Below are positions 33,516-44,110 of a stretch of 64,000 bases of DNA, piece by piece. Within the stretch, counting starts at the first letter, position 1, and every line of letters begins with the position of its first letter. Both the position numbers and the translations under genes were made by a program. Source of the DNA: Macrotis lagotis (Eukaryota; Chordata; Mammalia; Peramelemorphia; Peramelidae); contig NC_133666.1 in assembly GCF_037893015.1 (NCBI RefSeq), forward strand, positions 225,571,258 through 225,635,257, written 5' to 3'. The notes beneath the pieces are model-generated. The model searched no databases, was not told where the DNA came from, and worked only from the letters and a program-made list of their open reading frames with translations.

Positions 33516-36500
33516 AGAAGGTCTTGTGTACACATATAAGGAAATTCAAAATATATTCAGAGTAAATACAAGAGAGTATTCTGCACTTAAAGCTGAAGAA
33601 TCATGGTTTGAAATAATGGTTTCCTATCATGGACATAGGGCAAGACTCTTTTAATTCTATATGGTGGACCTAAGGAGGCAAATGGATTCCCTTCCAAATA
33701 GACTTCTGTCAGCAGAGCTATCCAATATGGATAGATACTATTTCACCTCCAGGGAAGTGAAACTGAGAGTAAGTACATGATTGAGCATGTGATTCGTTGA
33801 CTAGAACTAATACCAAAACTTCTCTCTTCTAAGCTCCCCTTTTGCTGATGACCTTCTTAGGGAACAAGAAATTGTTGGTTCTGTTCTTGCACCCACTCCT
33901 TTCCTTGTGTATTTTAAACTGGAATGAGAAGCTAGTGGCTCTGCTGACTTTGCTTGATGACTTGTATGTTCTCTGAAGTGGAGCAGAGCTGAGTTGTGGA
34001 AGCCTGACTTGTCAACTTTCTGTTCTGTTTCTTTCCAGGTGATCATCATCCAAAAATGCTTAACTGGACAAGGAGAGCAAACTAGAACCATTCTCTCTAT
34101 ATAGGAATAATAAAGCATCTTTTTTTGTTTTGGACTGTATTTGAATATGTAGAACTCAACATTGACAGATTTATTGTTGTTGTTACTGTTTAGACTTGTT
34201 AAGCTTGGTCACCCATGGAGCAAGTTCTTGGTTGTTCACCTTTACTTTAGATTGACAAGCTTATTACTGAGCTAAGAATTCCTGCTATAGTCTATATTAG
34301 GAGATACCTTTTACATATTTTCTTTTTTTCCTAGAACAAAATGTGTAGATATTTTGTGGGTTCAGCTTTGTTGTTATGCCAAGATCAAAGCCAAAAGTTC
34401 CCAGGAATCCTGGCAGCCTAATAGATTTAGGGATGTTGAAGACTAAACATCTGGTGGAAATGGGAACAGGGGATCTTACCCATTCCTGCACGTTTATTAA
34501 TAACTTTCCTACTTAGAAAACTCCACTATTTCCTATCTCTTTTGAGATCAAATATGGATTCTTTTGTTTGACATTTAAAGACTTTCAAAATCCATCTTTC
34601 TTCTATCAGTGGGATGGTTAGGTGGCAGTCTTCTGCTGAGCTTTTCACCAATCAAATAGTCAGAATCAGGTACATCATTTGATACAAAAAAATTGTTTTA
34701 ATTTTCCTTTGAAATAAAAGAAAAATCATCTTATTTCTGTTTTTCTTTGCCTTATGGTAAGAAAAAAAATATACTGCATCAATTGACCCAATGTGGTCCT
34801 TTGAGGTATCTGTAATTCCTAATCCCTCTAATGACATCATAAGTGACCTGGTTAGATTTGTTTCTGAAATATCACTTTGGCAGCTGTGGGGATTGAGCTT
34901 TCTTTTAACACAGAGTACCTATTTGCTTCCTTCCTAGCCCCTGTCCTTCCTCCCTTTCTGGATTTCTGCTTATAACCTCCTAAGAATTTAGAACACAATC
35001 AAATTTGTTACATTTGTGTGAAAAAGTAAGAGCATTTATGCTTGGATTGAAGATATGAAAAACTTTCCTGAAATGATGAGCTGGAAACATTCTTCTAATT
35101 CAGCTGCTTGGAGATTGTTTCTTCCTATTTCCTGAAGTATGTTCAACTTATTTTTTTCAACTAGTTTATAGAGCAGTGTGATAGTGGGATAGCTGTGTTT
35201 TGGAAACATGAGTTTTCCCTGCATTTACTTTTAAGAGGATCAGTGATGCTTCAAAATGAAAATTTGCTTCATCAGAGACTCCTTTATGGAAGAGGTAAAT
35301 GCTCTTTATTATAGACCTTCAACTGCCTCTCAAGAAAAAAAACTTGATCTGAAGAATGTGCTTTAGCCTTTTCAGGAAAGCTTAAGCCAAATAATGTCTC
35401 AATTAAATTTTTGCCAAATAACTTTTTCCTTTTTATAGAAGACCCTAGGAACTGAAATACCTGAGGTCACAACTAAAACCTGCTTCAGATCACTTGTTTT
35501 AAACTCCATTTAAGAGGCTCATAATTTTTTCATTAAAAGGAAAGCTATTTCCTTCCCTTCCCCCTCCACCGTCATTCTGCAGAATGCATTCCTTATTATG
35601 GAAATTTAAGTTCAATTTATATAGATGGAGCCAAATTGAATTGCCATTTTTGAGCCAACCTTGTGTTTGACTGGATTGAACCCTGATTACTGGAAGGAGC
35701 TCAGAATGTTTAGCTGGAGCTCTATAGGTGCTTGAAGACAGAATGTCTGCAAGCAAAAAAAAAAAGATTCAAAACTATTTTTACATGTAATGACAGGACA
35801 CTTATCTATGGAACCGTTTTTGATCATAACAAAAAGAAGCAAATACATCGACGTGTGGCATGCCGTTTTCCATGATGAAGCAAGGAAATCACTCCCATCC
35901 CAGCTCCATTAATGTCTCTAGGATGGCAGGACTTTGGCTCTGTGAAAGTGGTTCAGGGTTTCAGCTGCTGAAACTGTTGCGATCTTTCACTTAGCCTAAC
36001 ATGCCCTCCCGAGAGACACCCAAATTCCTTTTTTGCATTACTGCTGCTATTACTTTTTGAATTTCATGTCAGATATCCGAGGCTTTCCATTTAGCATTTA
36101 CCAAATCATTTAGAGGATTTCCTTCTTGAACTAGAAGCTCTCAGCCCTTGCACAGGCCTGATAAAGTTCTAACCCTGGCTGAGGCTAGGGAATTAAATCT
36201 CATTGCAATCCTGATTTCGAGGGAGGCGAGATAAACAAGGTCCTAGAAACTTCTGGCCTATTGTAGTCCTTTTCAGAATTTTTCTACCTTGCAGTGCAGT
36301 TTGGAGACTGAACATTAGCTACCAGAAAGTTAGGTTGCATTAAATATAGAGACTCCATTTTTGAACTGCAGCTTTAGCTGGATTTTAGCATGTTAGATTC
36401 ACTTGAAGTTAAAATTCATTTTAGTTCGCATCATGACTAAAGAATTCTGTTTCACAATGGGATCCAATTATTTACATTAAACAAGAGGTAAGTTGCATCA

Positions 36501-36690
36501 AAAAGCAAACCACATGGCTATGCTCAATGATGATTTTCAAATACCTCTCATCTTCTATGGTCCATCATTACTGGTGATATGGAACTTTATCTCTTGAGAT
36601 ATTCAAATAGGTACAAGATTTGTTTATTTTTTTCAGTTACAGAGAGGAAAATGATAGAAATGTAATAATAATAATGCTATTAAGTTCACT
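33515..36690. other. Repeat-poor unassigned region
   Basis: The longest interval without a recognised repeat. A 103-codon open stretch lies on - at 33,807-34,118 without similarity I know. On + there is a splice-acceptor-like site and AATAAA near 34,037-34,114. The 35,800-36,480 segment is richer in CpG and transcription-factor-like motifs. No exon is firmly supported. Confidence 0.4.
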
Positions 36691-36790
36691 CAACAAAGAG
36701 ATTTAGCGATGAAAGGGGTTTAGAGATCCTCTAATTCAAACCCTTATTTTATAGATGACTTTTTATTTTATAGACTTCCATTTATAGAAT
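36690..36790 (-). mobile_element. MIR3-type SINE fragment, antisense
   Basis: GGGGTTTAGAGATCCTCTAA, TTCAAACCCTTATTTTATAG. Confidence 0.6.
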
Positions 36791-36957
36791 GGGGGAAGTT
36801 CAGGAATTAATTGATCAATTAATAAAATTTTAATAATCAATGATTGCACTGCATATGGTACTATGAGCTGGAGATAAAGACAAAAAGGAAGTACCTAGAC
36901 TCAAGGAGCTTACATTACATCAAGGAAGTAAAAGATATATGTTTAAGTATATACAAC

Positions 36958-37006
<49 letters not shown>

Positions 37007-37014
37007 TGTATGTA
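36958..37014. repeat. (TA)n(TATG)n compound microsatellite
   Basis: About 22 bases of TA followed by nine TATG units. Confidence 0.95.
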
Positions 37015-37324
37015 TAGACAACCTGTGCTTTTACAGTTATAGGAAATTCACTCCAAGGCTACAAATTGATGCCCAATCTGCACCATTTTAGAGAGTTTTA
37101 TGTGCATAGAGAATTATATAGAAAATAAACTCAAGGTAATTTGGAGGAGGAAGGGCACTAGCAGTTGGTTGATGGAGGGAGGTTAGGAAAAGTTTCAAAT
37201 AGAAGGTGACATGAGCTCAGATTTGAAAAAAATAAGGAATTCTAAAAGGTGTAGATGAAGTGTGTTCTAAATCAGGGCAAATGTCAATGATAAACTACAG
37301 AGAAGAAATTAATGTGAGAGGACC

Positions 37325-37396
37325 TGGCTCTCTTCTCAAGTACTCCTGCCTCCAGAGCCTGCCTGCTCTATCCACTGCACCACCTAGCTGCCCCAC
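37325..37396 (-). mobile_element. WSINE1-like SINE, 5' part only, antisense
   Basis: AAGTACTCCTGCCTCCAGAG and CTATCCACTGCACCACCTAG with CTGCCCC: the tRNA-like head in reverse. The rest of the element is missing, so it was deleted or recombined. Confidence 0.8.
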
Positions 37397-38229
37397 CAGT
37401 CTTTTCTTTCAGCAACCTGGAATGAGGCTTGGCATCTTCCTTCTTCTCTCTCAAATCTGGAAATTAGACGTGGCCAAAGTGATTGCATTGCTCAAAGATA
37501 CTCAGCTTGGGAAAAAAAAACTCAAAGAAGACTGAAGAACTCTTTTCTTTCCTAGTCCCTCAATTTCTGCCTCATTCCTCAAGTAAGAGCAAAGCATTCT
37601 TCCCTAATCAGGAGACAGTCCTCTATCAATGGACTTTGGGACTGGTGTTACACAAACAATGAATTTGGAAAAGTAGGTTGATATGAGGTTGTGAAGGCTT
37701 TTAGAAGTCAAAAGGAAGGGTTTATTTTTGATGCTAAAATGCTACAGGGAGCCTAGCCAAGCACAGAATATAGTCTCATACTCTATGTATTTATGACCAG
37801 GAACCACTAGATTGCCTAATTAAGTGATATGATCAATCTTACACTTTAAGGAAATCACTTTAGCAGTGATAATGGTGGACTAGAGAAGGGAGAGTTGAGG
37901 CAGAGAAACCAATCAGGAAGCTATTGTAATAGTACAGATAAGAGTTGATTAGGATCTGAACTAGGGTAGTGACTCTGGAAGTAAAGGGAAAGGGAAAGGT
38001 TTGCATGAAGGATGCAGAAACAACAGAATCAGGGCTGGATATATGGGGTGAGAGAGAATAGGCATTATTTGGAAGGATGCTACACTCAACTGAAATAGGA
38101 AAGTTAAGAAGATGAATGGGAGCAAAAAAATGAATTCTGTTTTGGACTTATTGACCTTGAGATGCCTTTACAAGTGAAACATTTTGCCCAGGGTCACATA
38201 AACAGAAAGGGTTAGAGGCAGGACTAGAA

Positions 38230-39492
38230 TTCAGAACATTCCATTATTCTTCATAAGAACACTATGAGAGAACCAGTCTTTGAAGAACCTGAAAAATTTA
38301 ATGAAACCAAAAAAAAAAATTCTAATTCACCCCTTTTCTCTGAGAAGAGCTAAATTTGTAACTACCCTAGAAAAGAAGCTCTTTACCATTATACAAAAAT
38401 CTCTGGAGAAAACTGCTCTATGATAAGGATCCCAAACCAGTAGAAAAAAATAAACTATTGATAAACAATACCTGATAATTAAACTGATTACATTTTAACA
38501 CATTCCTCCTCTGAAATGTTTGATGAGGTTGGCACTAGGGAAGGGGCAAAATGACAGTTACATGCTATCCTATGTTTGGACTGGGGCTTTGTTGTTCACC
38601 TTCCCATACCTAAAAGCCTTCTGGCAAATGATAAATATTTTGTAGAACACAAAACTTGGTGACCAGTGCTTCAAAATCTCACTGGATGGTGAATTTCAGT
38701 TTCTTTTCATTTTTATAGTTGGTAGGTTCTTACCAATGTCTAATTCAAATTTCTTTTGCTGCAACCTAGCCCATTGCTGCTTCTTTTATTTTTATCCCCA
38801 GAAGAAACAGTGAAAAGCTGCTCACCGTCACTTATCCAACATCTCTTCATATAATTGAAGACTTTTGGCTCATGTCTGATCTGTTATGACAGAAGCAATG
38901 TGTGAGTCATCATGTGCCTGTTCATGAGTCATCGAGTGATAAGACGATATGCTGTCTCTTGAAAAGGCTCCTCAAGGCTGACTCTTAGACTCATCAGACT
39001 GAGAGTACCAACAAGCAAAAGTAATTTCAGAATATAACTTCTGAATACTAGTTATCATTCATTTCAATCAGAAATTTAAAAAAAGCCCAGAATATCATAG
39101 GAAACTAATCATCATTTGGCTCTGGTTCTGACTTACCCTCTGATATTAAATTGGAACTTCTAGGCAGGGTAATTTTTACCCATAGTTGTCACCCACATGG
39201 CATAGATGTCAAAATATCTGTCCCAATCTTGTACCTGAGATTCCACCATATTGGCTTTTACTTTTGGGTTAAACTAGGTTCTATCAGCTTTAAAAAACTG
39301 ATAACATTTTAATACAATTGGTTTCCTTTGATAAGGTGGATATTATTCTGAAAAGGAGCCTAGATTTTCAAAGAGATACATGGCATACAGAAAGAAGTTT
39401 GGGTTCCTGCATTAAATTATCTTTAACATGTTAAGATGAGGTGGTATTTCTAAGCTGAATTGGTAAAATTGGAAGTTTTGTTAAATGAGTGT

Positions 39493-39495
<3 letters not shown>
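38230..39495. other. Unassigned sequence
   Basis: No confident repeat or exon. Confidence 0.35.

Positions 39496-39542
<47 letters not shown>
39496..39542. repeat. (TG)n microsatellite
   Basis: Pure TG run of about 47 bases. Confidence 0.95.
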
Positions 39543-39543
<1 letters not shown>

Positions 39544-39570
39544 GAGAGGAAGAAGGAAAAAGGGGGGGGA

Positions 39571-39627
39571 GACAGAGACAGAGACAGAGACAGAGACAGA
39601 GACAGAGACAGAGAGACAGAGAGAGAA
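39571..39627. repeat. (GACAGA)n microsatellite
   Basis: About nine GACAGA units, separated from the preceding TG run by a short G-rich linker. Confidence 0.95.
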
Positions 39628-39729
39628 AACCAAATAAAAATTTTGTCCAACAACATAGTCCTCAAATATTTATAAAAAACCAAATCCTTAAAACATTAAA
39701 AGAGCATCCATCCAAATGAAACTTTAAAT

Positions 39730-40055
39730 GACCCTGGTTCTGCTAGTGACTCTCTGTGTGGCTTTGGGTAGATTACTTAATATCCCTGGGTTCTCTCACC
39801 TGAGGTAGTAAGATTGTACTGAACCTGGAGTCCAGGAAGACCTAAATTCAAATTCAGCATCAAACATTTGCTGATTTTGTGACCCCAAGGTCACACAAGT
39901 CACTTAATCCTATTTGGTCTAGTTATCTTATATGTAAAATGAGAACAATAAGAGTACCTACCTTCTGGGATCATTGGGAATCTATAATGAGACAAAAATT
40001 TTAAAATGCTTTGAAAATCTTCAAGTGTTATGTAATTTTAGTTATTTTCAATCAA
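39730..40055 (+). mobile_element. Two MIR-type SINE segments
   Basis: 39,730-39,800 is a MIR core fragment (CTGTGTGGCTTTGGGTAGAT). 39,815-40,055 is a fuller copy (CTGGAGTCCAGGAAGACC, AAGTCACTTAATCC, TATGTAAAATGAGAACAATA, AAAATGCTTTGAAAATC). Confidence 0.75.
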
Positions 40056-40059
40056 TCAA

Positions 40060-41120
40060 TATGTATTAAACATGCACTAAGTGCCTGACTCTCAGAAAAC
40101 AAACAAATAAAAAAGACAAAAGACAGTTCTTGTCCTCAAGGAGTTTATAATCTAATGGAGGAGATAACATGCCAACAAATATATACAAAGCAATTTATAT
40201 ACAGAATTAAGAGAAGATTTAAGGGTTTGGGAAAGCTACCAAGAAAAGATTGGAATTTAATTTGTATTTAAAGGAAACCAGATTAGAAGTCAAAGGCTAC
40301 AGAGAAGGGAGAGCTTTCCAGACAGAGGGGACAGTCAGAGAAAATGTCTGAAGCTGAGAGATGGAGTATTTTGTTCATGAAACAGCCAGAAGGTTAGTGT
40401 CACTGGAGCAAAGCATATATAAAGAGGAATAAGGAGCTAGAAGATTGGAAAGGCTGGGAGGTAAGTTATGAGGCCTTTGAATGTCAAATAAAGCATTGCA
40501 TTGGACTCTAAAAGCAATAATTACTAAGGAACCACTGGAATTTATCTAGTAGTGGGGGATGGTCGATGTAATTATACCTCTGGTGTTCCCATGGTCTTTT
40601 TGTACCTAACCTGTGGCAGAGCAGGCTGATCAGCCACAGCCTCTAACGTTGTCATGTTCTTTTGTTTCTCTTTGAGAATGAATACTTAAGAATGAACAAC
40701 AGCAACTAACCATACCTATGCTTTAGGAAAATCACTTAAGGGACTGGAGGATGGGTTGGAATGGGGAGATACTTGAGAAAGCAAATCCATTAGAAAGCTT
40801 TTGCAGTTTTGTAGGTGGGATGAAAAGAACCTATTCTAGTGGTGACTGTCAAAAGAGAGAAGGTGGCTTATTTGAGAGATGTTTCAAAGGTAAAATTGAC
40901 AGTCTGTGACAAATAAATTGAATGTGAGGATGGAGGGGAGTGGGGAAGGGAGAGGTAGTGGTGGAGAAAGAGTGTTGAGAGTTAGTGAGAAGTCCAGGAA
41001 AGCTAGATTGTAATCCTAACAGATTGGGAGCATGGTGTTGTCCTCCATAATAGTGGGGAAAGTGAGAAGAGTGGGAGAGTAAAGATAATTAATCTGTAAA
41101 ACCAAGGAGTGGCTTTAGGT
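40060..41120 (-). mobile_element. L2 fragment, antisense, split by a SINE
   Basis: CTTGTCCTCAAGGAGTTTAT, AGCTTTCCAGACAGAGGGG, AGTGTCACTGGAGCAAAGC, GGAACCACTGGAATTTATC, then after the SINE GGAAAATCACTTAAGGGACT and AGAAAGCTTTTGCAG are consecutive antisense L2 passages. The - strand frame is broken. Confidence 0.85.
40560..40712 (+). mobile_element. Mar1-like SINE, 3' part
   Basis: The 3' half of the SINE type seen at 8,284-8,612; it ends TTTGAGAATGAATACTTAAG, AATGAACAACAGCAAC. Inserted in the antisense L2. The tRNA head is absent. Confidence 0.65.
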
Positions 41121-41226
41121 CAGGTTTTTCTTAATCTGGATTTTCTAAATTAAAATGAAATTCCAAATATATTTTCATTTCACTAAATATTTCACAATTA
41201 CATGTAAAAAATTTAGTACTCTTCTT

Positions 41227-41242
41227 AAAAATCTTTGGGTTC
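41227..41242 (+). repeat. Left target-site duplication of the RPLP0 retrocopy
   Basis: The 16 bases AAAAATCTTTGGGTTC recur exactly at 42,308-42,323. The base pair before it is TT, so the nick site reads TT/AAAA, the classic L1 endonuclease target. Confidence 0.92.
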
Positions 41243-41315
41243 GCTCTCTCCTGGCGTCCTCGTGCGAGTGACATCGTCTTTAAACCCAAGTGGCAATCCC
41301 TGAAGCACCTTCGGG
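41243..41315 (+). other. 5' UTR of the RPLP0 retrocopy with TOP-like start
   Basis: This 73-base leader begins just after the left target-site duplication with a pyrimidine run (CTCTCTCC at about 41,244-41,251). That resembles the 5' terminal oligopyrimidine tract of ribosomal-protein mRNAs, so the copy appears to be full length at its 5' end. It contains no upstream ATG. The leader came with the mRNA and carries no obvious promoter, so any transcription would have to start in flanking DNA. Confidence 0.75.
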
Positions 41316-42242
41316 ATGCCCAGGGAAGACAGGGCTACCTGGAAATCCAATTATTTCCTCAATATCATCCAACTTTTGGATGATTATCCAAAATGCTTCA
41401 TTGTGGAAGCAGACAACGTGGGCTCCAAGCAGATGCAGCAGATCAACACTATGATGCGCAAAGCCATTCGTGGGCATCTGGAGAATAACCCTGCCCTGGA
41501 GAAACTGCTGCCTCATATCCACGGGAATGTGGGTTTTGTGTTCACCAAGGAAGATCTGACTGAGATTAGGGATATGCTTCTAGCCAATAAGGTACTAGCT
41601 GCTGCCCATATTGGCGCCATCGCCCCATATGATGTCATGGTGCCAGCCCAGAACACTGGTCTGGGTCCTGAGAAGACTTCCTTTTTCCAAGCTCTGGGTA
41701 TCACCACCAAGATTGCCAGGGGCACCATTGAAATTTTGAGTGATGTGCAGCTGATTAAGACTGGAGACAAAGTGGGCACCAGCGAGGCCACCTTGTTGAA
41801 CATGCTGAATATCTCCCCATTTTCCTTTGGGCTGATCATTCAGCAGGTGTTTGACAATGGCAGCATCTATAATCCTGAAGTGCTGGACATCACAGAAGAG
41901 ACCTTGCACCTTCGCTTCTTAGAGGGTGTCTGTAACGTTGCCAGCGTCTGTCTGCAGATTGGCTACCCAACTATTGCATCAGTGCCCCACTCTATCATAA
42001 ATGGGTACAAGCAGGTCTTGGCTGTAGCTGTGGGGACTGAGTACAGTTTCCCACTTGCTGAAAAGGTGAAGGCCTTTCTGGCTGACCCTTCAGCCTTTGC
42101 AGTGGCTGCCCCTGTGGCTGCAGCTCCTGTGGCTGCAGCTCCAGCTGCTGCTGCACCAGCGGCTGCCATTCCAGCCAAAGTGGAAGCCAAGGAAGAGTTG
42201 GAAGAGTCCGATGAAGATATGGGATTTGATCTGTTTGATTAG
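41316..42242 (+). pseudogene. RPLP0: RPLP0 processed retrocopy, open 308-codon frame
   Basis: The parent protein, P0 (uL10), forms the base of the large-subunit ribosomal stalk: its N-terminal domain binds 28S rRNA and its C-terminal part carries P1/P2 dimers. The frame starts [14 protein letters not shown] and runs without introns, stops or frameshifts to an acidic tail (EESDEDMGF, then DLFD), after an Ala/Pro-rich hinge at about residues 264-286. Human P0 is 317 residues; this copy has 308. Compared with human P0 recalled from memory, 14 residues are missing between Ile43 and Asn44, inside the rRNA-binding domain, and the hinge is about five residues longer. Notable substitutions are Glu31 (normally Gly), His69, His98, Cys206 and Gln233 (normally Arg), and Asp305 in the terminal GFGLFD motif. 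The missing introns, A tail and target-site duplication show L1-mediated retroposition. Loss of function is inferred; expression is not excluded. Confidence 0.95.
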
Positions 42243-42312
42243 CCCATGGGATACAACTATTTTGCCAGTTTACTTGTGGAACAAAGAAATAAAAATGCTC
42301 ATTAAAAAAAAA
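42243..42312 (+). other. 3' UTR, AATAAA and A tail of the RPLP0 retrocopy
   Basis: A short 3' UTR follows the TAG stop. AATAAA lies at 42,288-42,293, and an A run at 42,304-42,312 is the retroposed poly(A) tail merging into the right target-site duplication. The tail is only about nine A's long, consistent with shortening after insertion. Confidence 0.9.
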
Positions 42313-42323
42313 TCTTTGGGTTC
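42308..42323 (+). repeat. Right target-site duplication of the RPLP0 retrocopy
   Basis: Exact second copy of the 16-base duplication at 41,227-41,242. It overlaps the end of the A tail. After it, antisense L1 sequence resumes. Confidence 0.92.
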
Positions 42324-43668
42324 CAAATTCAGTCCTTCTTCCAGCTCCTCCCTTGTCTTTGAGGAAGCAAACAATTTGATATAGATTATACATATGAAGT
42401 CATGTAAAACATATTTATATATTTGCCATATTTATATAAATTGCCATTTATTGCCTTTGCCATGTTGCAAAGGAAACAGACAAAAACCCTCAAGAAAAAT
42501 TAAAAAGTTAAGAAAAGAATTTTCAAACATTATTCAGATTTCATTGTTATTTTTTCTCTGGAGGAGGATAGTAGTTTTCATAATAAGTCCATTGGTATCA
42601 TCAGATCATTATATTGTTAAGGATAGCTAAGTCATTCACATTGATCATTGTACAATATTGTTATTATTGTGTACAATGTTCCCCTGGTTGTGCTCATTTC
42701 ACTTTACAGTAGTTTATGTAAGTCTTTCTAGGATTTTCTGAGAGCATCCTTTCCATCTTTTCTTATAGCACAATGGTATTACAGAAAATCATATATCACA
42801 ATTTGTTCAACTATTTCCAAATTGATGGGTATCATCTCAATTTCCAGTTCTTTACCACAATAAAAAGAGCTGTTATAAGCTATTTTTGTACTTGTAAGTC
42901 CTTTTTCTTTTTCTTTTATTTCTTTGGGGTATAGACCAAGTAGTATTGTTGGATCAAAGGCTATGTGCAGTTTTGTAGCCCTTTGGGCATTATTCCAAAT
43001 TGCTCTCCAGAATGATTGGCTCAGTTCACAGCTTCATCAAGAGTACATTAAGGTCCCAGGTTTCCCACATCTCCTCCAACATCTGTCATTTTCCTTTACT
43101 GTCATATTAGCCAATCTTAGAGGTATGAGGTGATACCTCAGAGTTGTTTTAATTTATATTTCTCTAATGAATTGTAATTTAGGGAATTTTTCCATATGAC
43201 TACAGATAGCTTTTATTTCCTCTTATGAAAACTGCCTGTTCATATCTTTTGAACATTTATCAATTGGAGAATGATTCATATTGTTATAAATTTGAGTGAA
43301 TTTTTTATATATTTGAGAAATGTGAATTTCATTAGAGAAATGTGCTGTAAACATTTTCCTAAGTCTCAGCTTTCCTTCTAATCTTTAAAAATGTTTTAAA
43401 AACTATATTTCAATATAATTAGCTTCCTTTATAATCCCATGTAACTAATTTTATATATTTAAGAACATTTTTCTCCTGGGAAGAAGCCCATAGGCTTTAC
43501 CATACTGTCAAAATGGTCCATGACATAAAAAAAAAATTTAGAACCATAGAATAGATGATTTCAACTGGATGACTTGCATAACATAGCCCTCGTTATAGTA
43601 AACATAACTGTATAACTCATACCTCCAGTCATTTGATTGGTTGATGTGGTCCTCTTCAATACTGAAGG

Positions 43669-43716
<48 letters not shown>
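43669..43716. repeat. (ACT)n microsatellite
   Basis: Sixteen pure ACT units; encodes poly-Leu in one frame, which is an artefact. Confidence 0.95.
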
Positions 43717-43717
<1 letters not shown>

Positions 43718-43909
43718 GTATCCAGGTATATATCTTATTATGCTTCCTGTAGGACTTTGCACAAAAAGTGTTTACTCCCTTGTCTGATGCACTTAGCTAA
43801 TGATAAAGTTGACTTCAGAAGAGAAGGGAAGAAAGGAAGCCTAACATCATTTGGCTCTCATTCTCATTTCCCAGCTTCAATTACTAGATCTCAGATACCT
43901 TGCATTTGC

Positions 43910-44110
43910 ATAATACTTAATTTTTTTTCCCTAAGAGTTCTTTCCCATACCCAATCTCATTTGGTACCCATAGCAACCCTGTGAATAGGTAGGGCAGATA
44001 TCAACTCGACCACTTTACTGAGCAGGAAATAAAGATTTACTCAAGGTCTCAGAGTTAGTGGTAGGTTTAACTTATACTTGCCCTAATGGTCTTTGCACTA
44101 TCCCATTCTT
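43910..44110 (-). mobile_element. MIR SINE, antisense
   Basis: CCAATCTCATTTGGTACCCA, TAGCAACCCTGTGAATAGG and AAGGTCTCAGAGTTAGTGG follow antisense MIR order. Confidence 0.72.

Larger units (their letters stand above)
36800..38230 (-). mobile_element. L2 fragments, antisense, interrupted
   Basis: The 3' end (GAGCTGGAGATAAAGAC, CTCAAGGAGCTTACATTACA) and internal passages (GTGATATGATCAATCTTACA, AATCAGGAAGCTATTGTAAT, GTTTTGGACTTATTGACC) follow antisense L2 order. Interrupted by microsatellites at 36,958-37,014 and a partial SINE at 37,325-37,396. Boundaries are approximate. Confidence 0.75.
41150..43470 (-). mobile_element. L1 3' end and ORF2 C-terminal part, antisense, hosting RPLP0
   Basis: The left flank (ATTTCACAATTACATG) and right flank (TTCCAAATTCAGTCC, GATATAGATTATACATATG) of the RPLP0 copy join into one antisense L1 3' UTR once the retrocopy and one duplication are removed. 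Rightward, the - strand encodes CGKPGTLMYS and KDMNRQF, both marks of the ORF2 C-terminal region. Several stops break the frame. A similar layout occurs at 31,190-33,350. Confidence 0.85.

Noticed and set aside
33807..34118. 103-codon open stretch on the - strand
   Set aside because: No recognisable domain, and the same segment carries + strand exon-end-like signals. Chance is more likely.
41280..42393. Several open frames antisense or out of frame to the RPLP0 copy
   Set aside because: Shadows of a GC-rich coding sequence. The + frame at 41,316 explains the region fully.
43637..43984. Poly-leucine protein candidate resembling a signal peptide
   Set aside because: The leucines come from the (ACT)n microsatellite (CTA/CTC frames), not from a membrane segment.
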